Below are positions 45,750 through 55,255 of a stretch of 64,000 nucleotides of DNA, one piece after another. Location of the stretch: the NCBI RefSeq assembly GCF_014236855.1, contig NZ_CP051261.1, positions 2,170,001 to 2,234,000 on the forward strand. Reading direction: 5' to 3'. Under the pieces are notes generated by a model. That model worked only from the letters and a program-made list of their open reading frames with translations, made no database searches and was not told where the DNA came from. The position numbers and the translations under genes are program-made. Numbering within the stretch: position 1 is the stretch's first letter; every line of letters starts with the position of its first letter. The stretch is from Xanthomonas sp. SI (GTDB lineage Bacteria; Pseudomonadota; Gammaproteobacteria; Xanthomonadales; Xanthomonadaceae).

Positions 45750-45950
45750 TCAGGCGGCCTCCTGGCCGCGCAATTGCACGTTGGCGCTGCCGATGGCGGC
45801 GTGTGCGTAGGTTTCCTTCAGCCGGTCGTAGACCTCGCTGTTGAGCTGGTCGAATTCCCAGCCCTGGGTGTGGCCGCTGACCACCAGCTGGTACAGCCCT
45901 TCCAGCAGCGACGCATCGTGGTCGCCATGGATCTGTTCGTTGTCGCTCAT
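45750..45950 (-). CDS. Small acidic hypothetical protein
   Basis: 66 residues starting MSDNEQIHGDHDASLLEGLY; an ATG two codons upstream (45956) is also possible. It is acidic, cytosolic and predicted helical, with a WEFDQLNSEVYDRLKETY helix and a C-terminal GSANVQLRGQEAA. I recognise no domain. Composition and codon use match the neighbours, which argues for a real gene. It stands alone between the rhomboid and an acetyltransferase-like gene. The 282 bases upstream (45957-46238) contain nothing recognisable. Confidence 0.65.
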   Translation of the reverse strand: MSDNEQIHGDHDASLLEGLYQLVVSGHTQGWEFDQLNSEVYDRLKETYAHAAIGSANVQLRGQEAA

Positions 45951-46238
45951 GCGCATCGCCCCTGTTCGATTACACCGTGATGGATTTCGCAAGTCCCATG
46001 CCAGATTTCCACGGTGGTACGCGGTTGGTAGCGGCCGCACGCGGCAGGACTTTAGGGCGCGTCGCCGATTGCCGGGCGGGCTGCAGGGATCCTCGCGCGT
46101 TCCTGAGCCGCGTCGTGATCTGCCGCCGGCCCGGCCCAGGCCGGAAGTGACGCAGCGCGTCGGCTGCGGGTGACGCGGCGCGGCGTGTGGCTTCACATCG
46201 TCGCGGCGCGCGCGCGACCAGACTGTGTGCTCCGTCGC

Positions 46239-46538
46239 ATGAGCCAGACCATGAGCGCAGCGCCCCTCCCACCGATCGAACACGATCCGCAGCGACAGCG
46301 CTTTACGCTGCAGCTGGACGGCCATGAGGCCGAGTTGGACTATCTGCTGCAGGACGGCCGCCTGGTCATCACCCATACCGGCGTGCCGACCGCGATCGGC
46401 GGCCGCGGCCTGGCGGCACGGCTGGTGAGCGCGGCGCTGGACCATGCGCGGGCGCAGGGATTGAAGGTGGTCCCGGCGTGTTCGTACGCGGCGGTGTTCG
46501 TGCAGCGACATCCGGAATACGCCGATTTGCTCGGCTGA
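46239..46538 (+). CDS. GNAT-like N-acetyltransferase (YjdJ/NATD1 type)
   Basis: 99 residues (or 95 from the ATG at 46251). It is the short GNAT variant: RFTLQLDGHEAELDYLLQDG, then TGVPTAIGGRGLAARLVSAA with the acetyl-CoA loop, and KVVPACSYAAVFVQRHPEY, the family ending. Members are small proteins with an acetyl-CoA-binding core and mostly unknown substrates. Single gene. Confidence 0.9.
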   Translation: MSQTMSAAPLPPIEHDPQRQRFTLQLDGHEAELDYLLQDGRLVITHTGVPTAIGGRGLAARLVSAALDHARAQGLKVVPACSYAAVFVQRHPEYADLLG

Positions 46539-46599
46539 GTGCGCACGACGCGACGGCGGCGCGATAATTCGTCATCACACAGACGCAAGACACAGGGGA

Positions 46600-47460
46600 A
46601 TGGACGTGAGGCACAGGGTACAGACGGGGCAGAACATTCCATGGCGGTGGACGGCGCTGGCGTTGGCGGCGACGTTGGCCGTGGCAGGGTGCAAGCGCGA
46701 GGCCGCGGCGCCGGCCGCCGAACCGGCTCCGGCTCCTGCGCCCGCCGCCGCGGCGGCGCCCGCGGCGCCGGCCCCGATGGAATTGAAGGACGTCATCGAG
46801 CACAACCCCAGCTACGTGGTCGGCATCACCTTCCCGCCGGCGCTCAACCGCTACCCGGGCCTGGCCGAGGCGGTGGGCCGCTACGCGCAGGCGGCGCGCG
46901 GCGAGCTGATGGACGCGGTCGGCGGCCTCGGCAACGACCGTCCCAGCGCGCCCTACGAGTTGTCGCTGCAGTTCGAGATGCTGCTGGAACGGCCCGAGCT
47001 GGTGGCGGTGGCTGCCGACGGCAGCCGCTATACCGGCGGCGCCCATGGCGAGCCGCTGGTGGCGCGCTTCGTGTGGCTGCCGCAGCAGCAGCGCCTGCTG
47101 ACCGCCGAGACGCTGATTCCCGATCCCAAGGGCTGGGCGCAGGTCGCCGGCTACGTCGCCACGCAGCTGCGCCAGGCGGTGCAGGCGCGGGTGGATGCCG
47201 AGCAGTTGCCACCCGAGGACCATGACGAGCAGGTCCGCAGCGCCGACAAGATGATTGCCGAAGGCACCGAGCCGCAAGCGGAGAATTTCAGCCAGTTCCA
47301 GCCCCTGGTCGACGCCGCCGGCAAGATCGTGGCGTTGCGCTTCGTGTTCCCGCCGTACCAGGTGGGGCCGTATTCCGATGGCACGCAGACCGTGGACGTC
47401 CCGGCCAGCGTGCTGCGCGGGTTGGTGGCGCCGGAATACGCGGAGCTGTTCGCGGCGTAG
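46600..47460 (+). CDS. DUF3298/DUF4163 lipoprotein
   Basis: 286 residues from the ATG at 46600, with a GTG two codons in (46606) better spaced from AGGGG. A lipoprotein signal has lipobox AVAGC near residue 31, then an Ala/Pro linker (~35-60). DUF4163-like (~65-150) and DUF3298-like (~165-280) halves follow, the latter with NFSQFQPLVDAAGKIVALRF and FPPYQVGPYSDGTQTVDVP. Related domains occur in RsiV and PdaC, where they bind or act on cell-wall glycans. Function here unproven. The cfa gene starts 12 bases later, so the two may be co-transcribed. Confidence 0.82.
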   Translation: MDVRHRVQTGQNIPWRWTALALAATLAVAGCKREAAAPAAEPAPAPAPAAAAAPAAPAPMELKDVIEHNPSYVVGITFPPALNRYPGLAEAVGRYAQAARGELMDAVGGLGNDRPSAPYELSLQFEMLLERPELVAVAADGSRYTGGAHGEPLVARFVWLPQQQRLLTAETLIPDPKGWAQVAGYVATQLRQAVQARVDAEQLPPEDHDEQVRSADKMIAEGTEPQAENFSQFQPLVDAAGKIVALRFVFPPYQVGPYSDGTQTVDVPASVLRGLVAPEYAELFAA

Positions 47461-47471
47461 CGGGTGCGGGC

Positions 47472-48590
47472 ATGGTCGGGCCGCTGCAGCGCCGTGTCGT
47501 CGACCTGCTCGCCAGTGCCGACGTGCGCGTCGGCGGCGCGCGCGCCCACGACATCGCGGTGCACGACCCGCGTTTCTACGCGCGGGTGCTGGCGCAGGGT
47601 TCGCTGGGCCTGGGCGAAAGCTACATGGACGGCTGGTGGGAGGCGCCGGCGCTGGACCAGACCCTGGCGCGGCTGATCGATGCCCGGCTCGAGCAGCGCG
47701 TGCACGGCATCGCCGACCTGGCCTACGCAGTGCGCGCGCGCCTGTTCAACCTGCAGCGCGGGCGCCGCAGCTACGAGGTCGGGCGCCGCCACTACGACCT
47801 GGGCAACGACCTGTACCGGGCGATGCTCGGCCGCCGCCTGGTCTACAGCTGCGGCTACTGGGCCGCCGCCGCCGATCTGGACGCGGCGCAGGAGGCCAAG
47901 CTGGACCTGGTCTGCCGCAAGCTGCAACTGCGCCCGGGCATGCGCGTGCTGGACATCGGCTGCGGCTGGGGCGAGGCGCTGAAGTTCGCCGCCGAGCGCT
48001 ACGGCGTGGCCGGCGTCGGCGTCACCGTGTCGCGGGAACAGGCCGATTACGCGCGGCAGCTGTGCCGCGGTCTGCCGATCGAGATCCGCCTGCAGGACTA
48101 CCGCGAACTGGACGAGCGTTTCGACGCGATCTTCTCGATCGGCATGTTCGAGCACGTCGGCGACAAGAACTACCGCAGCTACTTCGCACGGGTGCGGCAG
48201 TGCCTGCATCCGCACGGACTGTTCCTGCTGCACAGCATCGGCAGCAACGTGTCGCGGCACCGGACCGATCCGTGGATCGCGCGCTACATCTTTCCCAATT
48301 CGATGCTGCCCTCGGCCGCGCAGATCGCCGCGGCGCTGGAAGGCCGCTTCGTGTGCGAGGACTGGCACAACTTCGGCGCCGACTACGCGCGCACGCTGCA
48401 GGCCTGGCGCGACAACGTCGAGGCGGCCTGGCCGGGGTTGGATGCGCAGCGCTACGACCTGCGTTTCCGGCGCATGTGGCGCTTCTATCTGGCCGGGTCG
48501 ATGGCCACCTTCCGCTGCCGCCGCGCGCAGCTGTGGCAGCTGCTGCTGTCGCCCGAAGGTGTACGGGGAGGATACCGCGCACCGCGTTGA
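47472..48590 (+). CDS. cfa: Cyclopropane-fatty-acyl-phospholipid synthase
   Basis: 372 residues. GLGESYMDGWWEAPALDQ and HYDLGNDLYRAMLG are the family N-terminal motifs; the SAM site is VLDIGCGWGEALKFAAERYG; GMFEHVGDKNYRSYFARV and a C-terminal RMWRFYLAGSMATFR match. It adds a methylene from S-adenosylmethionine across unsaturated acyl chains in membrane phospholipids, typically in stationary phase or acid stress. It follows the DUF3298 lipoprotein by 12 bases. Confidence 0.95.
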   Translation: MVGPLQRRVVDLLASADVRVGGARAHDIAVHDPRFYARVLAQGSLGLGESYMDGWWEAPALDQTLARLIDARLEQRVHGIADLAYAVRARLFNLQRGRRSYEVGRRHYDLGNDLYRAMLGRRLVYSCGYWAAAADLDAAQEAKLDLVCRKLQLRPGMRVLDIGCGWGEALKFAAERYGVAGVGVTVSREQADYARQLCRGLPIEIRLQDYRELDERFDAIFSIGMFEHVGDKNYRSYFARVRQCLHPHGLFLLHSIGSNVSRHRTDPWIARYIFPNSMLPSAAQIAAALEGRFVCEDWHNFGADYARTLQAWRDNVEAAWPGLDAQRYDLRFRRMWRFYLAGSMATFRCRRAQLWQLLLSPEGVRGGYRAPR

Positions 48591-48669
48591 GCGCAGGCGG
48601 GTGGTTGCCGTCGCACAACAGTCGGTAGCATGGGCGCCCCCCACCCCCCGAATTGCGATTGCATCCCCC

Positions 48670-49167
48670 ATGGGAAGTTTTGATCAGACCGAGCGGCGCG
48701 TCGCCTTCACCTGCGAGCGCTACCCTGCCTTCCCACGCGAACCGGCCGTGCTGGTCAGGCTCGTCAAGCATCTGTACAAGCGCATCCACGCCAATGCCTG
48801 CGTGCTGCTCAAGGCGCACGGCATCAGCCCGCCGGAATACGAGATCCTGATGATGCTGTACGGCACGCCCGGGCAGTGCATCACCCCGACCGAAGTGGCC
48901 GAGGCGGCGGGCGAGAAGCCGGCCAACATCACCCGCCTCACCGACAACCTGTGCGGCAAGGGCTTGCTGCTGCGCTCGGCCAGCCCCGAGGACCGGCGCA
49001 AGATCACCTTGACCCTGCAGCCGGCCGGGATCGCGCTGATCGAACGCATGTTGCCGGAGGTGTGCACGTTTCTGGACGCGGAGACCGCCGGCCTGGACGA
49101 GGCCGAGCAATTGCAGCTGGAGACGCTGCTCAAGAAGATGCTGGCCGGGATCGACAGCGCCGGCTGA
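48670..49167 (+). CDS. MarR-family transcriptional regulator
   Basis: 165 residues from the ATG at 48670. Winged helix: HGISPPEYEILMMLYGTP, then TEVAEAAGEKPANITRLTDN (recognition helix) and the wing ASPEDRRKITLTLQPAG. The C-terminal helix is rich in Glu and Leu and forms the dimer. It shows the EmrR/MprA-like start FTCERYPAFPREPAVLVRLV, suggesting control of an efflux or stress gene, but no target adjoins it. It is convergent with dcp. Confidence 0.9.
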   Translation: MGSFDQTERRVAFTCERYPAFPREPAVLVRLVKHLYKRIHANACVLLKAHGISPPEYEILMMLYGTPGQCITPTEVAEAAGEKPANITRLTDNLCGKGLLLRSASPEDRRKITLTLQPAGIALIERMLPEVCTFLDAETAGLDEAEQLQLETLLKKMLAGIDSAG

Positions 49168-49222
49168 CCGCGCCGCATCCGCGCGTGCCGCTGCACGCGA
49201 TTTCTGCAAGTCACGCAAACGA

Positions 49223-49251
49223 CAACGCCGCCCGCGATGCGGGCGGCGTTG
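49223..49251. terminator. Hairpin between convergent marR and dcp
   Basis: CAACGCCGCCCGC (49223-49235) pairs perfectly with GCGGGCGGCGTTG (49239-49251) over a three-base loop. No long T-run follows on either strand, so it is either a weak intrinsic terminator or an RNA-end stabiliser for both genes. Confidence 0.7.
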
Positions 49252-49272
49252 GAGTACGCATGGCGCCTGCGG

Positions 49273-51474
49273 TCAGTCCTTGCCGGCCGGCGTCTGCGGC
49301 ATGGCGCCGTCGCCGCCGCCCGGGGTCAGGCCGCGTTTTTCCAGCAACGGCTCGATCTTCGGCGCGTGTCCGGCGAAGTCCTGGAACAGCTGCATCGCAT
49401 CGACGCTGCCGCCGCGCGACAGCAGGGTCTGGCGGAAGCGGTCGCCGTTGGCGCGGCTGAGCCCGCCATGCTGCTTGAACCACTGCTGGGTGTTGGCGTC
49501 CAGCACCTCGGACCAGATGTAGGCGTAGTAGCCGGCCGCGTAGCCGCCCATGATGTGGCTGAAGTAGGGCGTGCGGTAGCGCGGCGGCACCGGCGCGTAG
49601 GCGATGCCGTCGGCGGCCAGCGCCTTGGCCTCGAAGTCCATCACCCCGGATGCCGGCGGCACCTGGCCGGCGCCGAGCTGGTGCCAGCGCTGGTCGAGCA
49701 TCGCCGCGCCCAGGTATTCGGTGGTGGCGAAGCCCTGGTTGAACTTGGCCGCGGCCACCACCTTGTCCAGCAAGGCCTGCGGCATCGGCGCGCCGCTCTG
49801 GTAGTGCTTGGCGTAGTGCTTGAGGATGGCCGGGTCGTCCGCCCACATCTCGTTGACCTGCGACGGGAACTCGACGAAATCGCGCGGCACGCTGGTGCCG
49901 GAGAAGTACGGGTACTTCACGTCGGAGAACATGCCGTGCAGCGCATGGCCGAACTCGTGGAACGCGGTGGTGACCTCGTCCCAGGTCAGCAGCGTGGGCT
50001 GGCCGGCTGGCGGCTTGGGAATGTTGAGGTGGTTGGCGACCACCGGCTTGTAGCCGGTCAGCGCCGACTGCGAGACGTAGGAATTCATCCACGCGCCGCC
50101 GCGCTTGGATTCGCGCGCGTACATGTCGGCGATGAAGATCGCCAGTTGCTTGCCGTCGGCGTCGAACACATCGTAGACCAGCAGGTCGTCGCGGTAGGTC
50201 GGCAGGTCGGTGCGCTGCTTGAAGGTCAGCCCGTACTCCTGGTTGGCGGCGTAGAACACGCCGTTCTCCAGCACGTTCTTCAGTTCGAAGTAGGGCTTGA
50301 GCTGCGACTCGTCGAAGTCATACTTGGCCTGGCGCACCTTCTCGGTGTAATAGGCCCAGTCCCAGGCGGCGAGGGTGAAGCTCGGCTTGCCTGCGGCCTT
50401 CTGTTCCTTGTCGATCATCGCCTGCAGGTCGGCGGCCTCGCGCTTGGCGTTGGCGACCGCGGCCGGGGCCAGCTTGCCGAGCATCGCGTTGACCGCTTCG
50501 GGAGTCTTGGCGGTCTGGTCTTCCAGCGAGTAGGCGGCGTGGTTCGGGTAGCCCAGCAGCTTGGCGCGTTCGGCGCGCAGGCTCATGATCCGCGACACCA
50601 GCGCGGTGTTGTCGTACTTGCCGCCGTGGCTGCCGCGCGACACCGAGGCTTCGTAGATCTTCTGCCGCAGCGCGCGGTCCTTGAGCTGGGTCAGCGGCGG
50701 CTGGCCGGTGGTGTTGAGCAGCGCGATCACGTACTTGCCGTCGAGCTTGCGCGCCTTGGCCGCTTCGGCCGCCGAGGCGATCTGTTCGTCGGACAGGCCG
50801 TCGAGCTGCTTGACGTCGTCCACCACCACCGCGGCCGCATTCACTTCGGCCAGCACGTTCTGGCTGAACTGGGTGCCGAGCTTGGCCAGCTCGGCGTTCA
50901 TCGCCTTGAGCTTGGTCTTGTCGGCATCGCCGAGCTTGGCGCCGTCGCGCACGAAATCGCTGTAGTACTTCTCGACCAGGCGCACGCCCTGCGCGTCCAG
51001 GCCGAGCTGGTTGCGGGTGTCGTAAAGCGCCTGGATGCGCGCGAACAGCTTGGGATTGAGCGAGATCGTGTCGCGGTGCGCGGCGAACTTGCCCGAGTAC
51101 TCGGCCTGCAGCTGCTTGCGCGCATCGTTGGTGTCGGCGCCGACCAGGTTGAAGAACACCGTGGTCGCGCGATCCAGCACCTGGCCGCTCTTCTCCATCG
51201 CCACGATGGTGTTGTCGAAACTCGGCTTGGCCTTCTGGTTGGCGATCGCCTCCACTTCCTTCAGCTGCTGCGCCATGCCAGCGTCGAAGGCCGGGGCGAA
51301 GTCGCTGTCCTTGATCCGGTCGAACTGCGGGTAGTGCAGCGGCAACGGACTTTCGGCGAAGAACGGATTGGCCTGCGTGGCCGCTTGCGAAGCGGCGGGC
51401 GTGGCGGCGTTGGCGTAGGCAGGCATGGCGAGTCCGAGCGTGGCGGCGAGTGCGAGGGCGAGGCGGGTGGTCAT
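49273..51474 (-). CDS. dcp: M3-family peptidyl-dipeptidase Dcp, exported
   Basis: 733 residues with a Sec signal (1-~22, AMPAYANA). The zinc motif HEFGHALHGMFSDV carries the HExxH site with the third ligand Glu in EFPSQVNEMW. N-terminal FAESPLPLHYPQFDRIKDSD and C-terminal IMGGYAAGYYAYIWSEVLD are M3A family landmarks. It removes dipeptides from peptide C-termini; here the signal implies periplasmic action. With the M14 peptidase and POT transporter nearby it fits a peptide-using lifestyle. Confidence 0.95.
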   Translation of the reverse strand: MTTRLALALAATLGLAMPAYANAATPAASQAATQANPFFAESPLPLHYPQFDRIKDSDFAPAFDAGMAQQLKEVEAIANQKAKPSFDNTIVAMEKSGQVLDRATTVFFNLVGADTNDARKQLQAEYSGKFAAHRDTISLNPKLFARIQALYDTRNQLGLDAQGVRLVEKYYSDFVRDGAKLGDADKTKLKAMNAELAKLGTQFSQNVLAEVNAAAVVVDDVKQLDGLSDEQIASAAEAAKARKLDGKYVIALLNTTGQPPLTQLKDRALRQKIYEASVSRGSHGGKYDNTALVSRIMSLRAERAKLLGYPNHAAYSLEDQTAKTPEAVNAMLGKLAPAAVANAKREAADLQAMIDKEQKAAGKPSFTLAAWDWAYYTEKVRQAKYDFDESQLKPYFELKNVLENGVFYAANQEYGLTFKQRTDLPTYRDDLLVYDVFDADGKQLAIFIADMYARESKRGGAWMNSYVSQSALTGYKPVVANHLNIPKPPAGQPTLLTWDEVTTAFHEFGHALHGMFSDVKYPYFSGTSVPRDFVEFPSQVNEMWADDPAILKHYAKHYQSGAPMPQALLDKVVAAAKFNQGFATTEYLGAAMLDQRWHQLGAGQVPPASGVMDFEAKALAADGIAYAPVPPRYRTPYFSHIMGGYAAGYYAYIWSEVLDANTQQWFKQHGGLSRANGDRFRQTLLSRGGSVDAMQLFQDFAGHAPKIEPLLEKRGLTPGGGDGAMPQTPAGKD

Positions 51475-51682
51475 CCAGCGGTATCCATCGATAAGGTCGG
51501 ACCATGCAGGCTACCCCAGTGCGGCGCATGCGGCCCGTGACTAAAGCCATGGGCCTGTTGCGCAGCGCAGCCCATGCTGCAACCGCGCTTGCCTTCGCCG
51601 CGGCGGCGGCGTCATATAGCGCCAGACCGATGCAGACCACTGCCATTGCGTGAAGACGGCCGACGGCCGCGGGGAGAAACGG

Positions 51683-53725
51683 ATGAAAGCGATCTTCGGC
51701 TTGTGCGTGGCCGCGTGCGCGGCATGGGCGGCACCGGCGTGGTCGGCGCAGACGTTGCGCTACGTGGTGCTGGTGGACGGCGGCAAGCAGGCCGGGCAGC
51801 AGAACGTCAGCGTCGGCGACGACGGCATCACCCGGGTCGACTACGTGTTCAAGGACAATGGCCGTGGCCCGGAACTGAAGGAGCAGTACACGCTCGCCGC
51901 CGACGGCACCTTCAAGACCTACCAGGTGCAGGGCACCTCCACCTTCGGTGCGCCGGTGGACGAGCGCTTCAGCCGCGACGGCGAGCGCGTGCAGTGGAAG
52001 TCCACGTCCGACCAGGGCGAGCGGCGCGTGGCCGCCGGCGCGCAGTACTGGCCGCTCGGCGGCACCCCGGCGGCGACCTCGGCGGCGGTGACCGCGCTGA
52101 GCCGCCGCGCCGACGGCAAGCTGCCGCTGATTCCCAGCGGCGCGCTGACCCTGCGCAAGCTGCAGCAGGCGCAGGTCGGCCAGGGCAACAGCGCGCGCAA
52201 GGTGCAACTGGTGGCGTTGACCGGGGTCGGCTTCACCCCCACCTTCGCCTGGCTCACCACCGACACCACGCCGCGCCTGTTCGCATTCATCGCGCCGGGC
52301 TGGATGCAACTGATCGAGACTGGCTACGAAAAGGATGCCGACGCGCTGGAAGCGGCGCAGAAGCAGGCCGAAGCCACCGCCCTGGTCGAGTTGCAGCAGC
52401 GCCTGGCGCATCCCTTGCCCGGCACCACGCTGATCCGCAACGCGCGGGTGTTCGACAGCGAGCACGCCACGCTCGGCGCCGCCTCCGACGTGCTGCTGCG
52501 CGACGGCAAGATCGTCTCGGTGGTCGCCACCGGCAGCGCGCCGGCGCAGGCGCAGCAGGTGGTCGATGCGCAGGGGCGGGTGCTGCTGCCCGGCCTGTTC
52601 GACATGCATGGGCACGTCGGCCGCTGGGACGGCGGCCTACACCTGGCCGCCGGCGTCACCACCGTGCGCGACATGGGCAACGACAACGCCACGCTGCAGC
52701 AGGTGATGCAGGAAGAACGCGCCGGCCAGTTGCTGATGCCGAGCCTGGTCGCCTGCGGCTTCCTGGAGGGCGAGAGCCCGATGGCGGCGCGCAACGGCTT
52801 CGTGATCAGCACCCAGGCGCAGGCCAACGAAGCGGTCGACTGGTATGCCGCGCACAGCTACGTCGGCATCAAGATCTACAACTCGTTTCCACAGGCGCTG
52901 GTGCGCGACACCGCCGCCTACGCGCACGCCAAGGGCCTGCGCGTCAGCGGGCACATTCCGGTGCACATGCTCGCGCACGAGGCGGTGGAGCAGGGCTACG
53001 ACGAGATCCAGCACATCAACCAGGTGCTGCTGAACTTCTACGCTACCCACGACACCGATACGCGCACGCTGGAGCGCTTCTACCTGCCGGCCAAGCGCAC
53101 CGCCGACCTGGATTTCGACTCGGCGCCGGTGCAGGCCTTCGTGCAGGAACTGGCCAAGCGGCAGATCGTCATCGATTCGACCGTGGCCACCTTCGACTTC
53201 ATCCGCCAGCGCCCGGGCGAACTGTCGCAGGCCTATGCCGCGGTCGCCGGGCATCTGCCGCCGGACGTGCAGCGCGGGCTGCGCAGTGCCGAGTTCGACA
53301 TTCCCGACGACGCCACCGCGGCGCTGTACGACCGTTCCTACGAGAAGATGATCGCCTTCGTCGGGCGGCTGTATCTCGCCGGCGTGCCGCTGGTGGCCGG
53401 CACCGATGCCACCCCCGGCTTCACCCTGCAGCGCGAGATCGAACTGTACGTGCAGGCCGGGCTGACCCCGGCGCAGGCGCTGCAGGTGGCGACCTGGAAC
53501 GGCGCCAAGTACTCGCGCACGCTGGACAGCCGCGGCTCGATCGCGCCCGGCAAGCGCGCCGACCTGCTGCTGGTCGATGGCGACCCGACCCGCGACATCG
53601 CCGACCTGCGCAAGGTCGCGCTGGTGGTCAAGCAGGGCACGGCGTACTACCCCAGCGAGGTCTACGCGGCGCTGGGCATCGAACCGTTCGCCGCGCCCGC
53701 GCGCATCGCCACCGTCGAGGATTGA
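51683..53725 (+). CDS. Amidohydrolase-family protein with N-terminal extension, exported
   Basis: 680 residues from the ATG at 51683 with GGGGAG upstream; signal peptide to about residue 21. Residues ~22-245 are an extension of unclear family (LRYVVLVDGGKQAGQQNVSV, beta-rich). Residues ~250-670 are an amidohydrolase: HxH at 309/311 in LFDMHGHVGRW, VSGHIPVHM, EIQHINQ and the Asp in LVAGTDATPGF, with GSIAPGKRADLLLVDGDP near the end. Substrate unknown; related proteins act on dipeptides or imides. Glutathione peroxidase follows after four bases. Confidence 0.87.
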   Translation: MKAIFGLCVAACAAWAAPAWSAQTLRYVVLVDGGKQAGQQNVSVGDDGITRVDYVFKDNGRGPELKEQYTLAADGTFKTYQVQGTSTFGAPVDERFSRDGERVQWKSTSDQGERRVAAGAQYWPLGGTPAATSAAVTALSRRADGKLPLIPSGALTLRKLQQAQVGQGNSARKVQLVALTGVGFTPTFAWLTTDTTPRLFAFIAPGWMQLIETGYEKDADALEAAQKQAEATALVELQQRLAHPLPGTTLIRNARVFDSEHATLGAASDVLLRDGKIVSVVATGSAPAQAQQVVDAQGRVLLPGLFDMHGHVGRWDGGLHLAAGVTTVRDMGNDNATLQQVMQEERAGQLLMPSLVACGFLEGESPMAARNGFVISTQAQANEAVDWYAAHSYVGIKIYNSFPQALVRDTAAYAHAKGLRVSGHIPVHMLAHEAVEQGYDEIQHINQVLLNFYATHDTDTRTLERFYLPAKRTADLDFDSAPVQAFVQELAKRQIVIDSTVATFDFIRQRPGELSQAYAAVAGHLPPDVQRGLRSAEFDIPDDATAALYDRSYEKMIAFVGRLYLAGVPLVAGTDATPGFTLQREIELYVQAGLTPAQALQVATWNGAKYSRTLDSRGSIAPGKRADLLLVDGDPTRDIADLRKVALVVKQGTAYYPSEVYAALGIEPFAAPARIATVED

Positions 53726-53729
53726 GTAC

Positions 53730-54221
53730 ATGGACACGCCGACCACCGCCTACGCCTTCACCGCCGACGACCTCGACGGCCGCCCGCAACCGCTGTCCGA
53801 CTATGCGGGCAAGGTGCTGCTGATCGTCAACGTCGCCTCCAAGTGCGGCTTCACCCCGCAATACGCCGGGCTGGAAGCGCTGTGGCGGCAGTACCGCGAG
53901 CGCGGGCTGGTGGTGCTCGGCTTCCCTTGCGACCAGTTCGGCCACCAGGAACCCGGCGACGCAGACGAGATCAAGCGCTTCTGCGCGCTGACCTACGAGG
54001 TCGATTTCCCGATGTTCGCCAAGGTGCAGGTCAACGGCGACGCCGCGCATCCGCTGTGGCAATGGCTCAAGCAGCAGAAATCCGGGCTGCTCGGCATCGC
54101 CGCGATCAAGTGGAACTTCAGCAAGTTCCTGGTCGGCCGCGACGGCCGGGTGCTGGCGCGCTATGCGCCGACCGACAAGCCTGAAGCGCTGGCGGCGGAC
54201 ATCGAGCGCGCGCTGGGTTGA
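53730..54221 (+). CDS. Glutathione peroxidase (thioredoxin-type, Cys-based)
   Basis: 163 residues from the ATG at 53730. Catalytic Cys in VNVASKCGFTPQYAGLE, then FPCDQFGHQEPGD (Gln; a second Cys here is the likely resolving residue) and IKWNFSKFLVGRDG (Trp, Asn). This matches bacterial Cys-peroxidases that reduce hydroperoxides with thioredoxin or glutathione. No signal peptide. It starts four bases after the amidohydrolase stop, so it is probably co-transcribed. Confidence 0.94.
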   Translation: MDTPTTAYAFTADDLDGRPQPLSDYAGKVLLIVNVASKCGFTPQYAGLEALWRQYRERGLVVLGFPCDQFGHQEPGDADEIKRFCALTYEVDFPMFAKVQVNGDAAHPLWQWLKQQKSGLLGIAAIKWNFSKFLVGRDGRVLARYAPTDKPEALAADIERALG

Positions 54222-54253
54222 GCGGAATTGATGTGCGATGCGGCCTGCTTTTC

Positions 54254-54321
54254 TGTAGGAGCGGCTTCAGCCGCGACAGACTCTACGGATAGCGGCTGTC
54301 GCGGCTGAAGCCGCTCCTACA
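54254..54321. repeat. GTAG-type REP, inverted pair
   Basis: 26-base perfect arms (54254-54279 and 54296-54321) with a 16-base loop; total 68 bases, the same length and sequence as 6522-6589. It lies between convergent gpx and fpr, where it may act as a bidirectional stop. Confidence 0.92.
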
Positions 54322-54378
54322 GTAGTGCGTTGCGAGTGGTGCGTCGCGGTTGGCAGGCGCAGGGATCGCGGCCGCGCG

Positions 54379-55158
54379 TCACTTCTCGACGAAGGCGCGC
54401 TCGAACACGTAATGGCCCGGCGTGCCGATCCTCGAGGAGGCGACGAAGCCCCGCGCGTCCAGGGTCTGGCGCAGGTCGGCCAGCATCTGCGGGCTGCCGC
54501 AGATCATCGCCCGGTCGTATTCCGGGTTCAGCGGCGGCAGGCCCAGGGTCTGCTGCATCTGCCCGCTTTCCAGCAGTTCGGTGAGGCGGCCGCGGTTGCG
54601 GAAGTCCTCGCGGGTCACCGCCGGGTAGTACAGCAGTTTCTCGCGGATGGTCTCGCCGAGGAACTCGTGCTGCGGCAGCTCGTGCTCGAAGTAGTCGCGG
54701 TAGGCCAGGTCTTTTTCGAAACGCACGCCGTGGGTCAGGATCACCTTGTCGAAGCGCTCGTAGGTTTCCGGATCCTTGATCACCGACAGCCACGGCGCCA
54801 GGCCGGTGCCGGTGCCGAGCAGGTACAGGTGCCGGCCCGGGTGCAGGTCGCTGATCAGCAGGGTGCCGGTGGGCTTCTTGCCGACCAGCACCGCATCGCC
54901 CGGCTTGATGTGCTGCAGGCGCGAGGTCAGCGGGCCGTCCGGCACCTTGATGCTGAAGAACTCCAGCCGCTCTTCCCAGTTGGCGCTGGCGATGGAGTAG
55001 GCGCGCAGCAGCGGCCGCGTCTCCGTCTCCAGGCCGATCATCACGAACTGGCCGTTGTCGAAGCGGAAGCCTTCGTTGCGGGTGGTGGTGAAGCTGAAGT
55101 AGTCGTCCGTCCAATGGCGGACGTCGAGCACCGTTTCGGGGCCAAAAGCAGAGGACAT
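54379..55158 (-). CDS. fpr: Ferredoxin--NADP(+) reductase
   Basis: 259 residues. FAD-binding RAYSIASANWEERLEFFSIK, NADP-site LLGTGTGLAPWLSVIKDP, DKVILTHGVRF and the C-terminal YDRAMICGSPQML with the family-specific ending HYVFERAFVEK. It moves electrons between NADPH and ferredoxin or flavodoxin, often in oxidative-stress defence. Convergent with gpx across the REP. Confidence 0.96.
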   Translation of the reverse strand: MSSAFGPETVLDVRHWTDDYFSFTTTRNEGFRFDNGQFVMIGLETETRPLLRAYSIASANWEERLEFFSIKVPDGPLTSRLQHIKPGDAVLVGKKPTGTLLISDLHPGRHLYLLGTGTGLAPWLSVIKDPETYERFDKVILTHGVRFEKDLAYRDYFEHELPQHEFLGETIREKLLYYPAVTREDFRNRGRLTELLESGQMQQTLGLPPLNPEYDRAMICGSPQMLADLRQTLDARGFVASSRIGTPGHYVFERAFVEK

Positions 55159-55255
55159 GCCGTTGATCGTGATGGGGAAGGAGCGGGCGCCATTCTACCC
55201 CATGTCGGCTCAAATGAGAGGGAATCTCATTTGGGGCGGTTCATCCCGGCGTGCC

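Noticed and set aside
49237..51540. A 767-residue plus-strand frame across dcp
   Set aside because: Antisense shadow of a well-supported M3 peptidase; no motif and no ribosome site.
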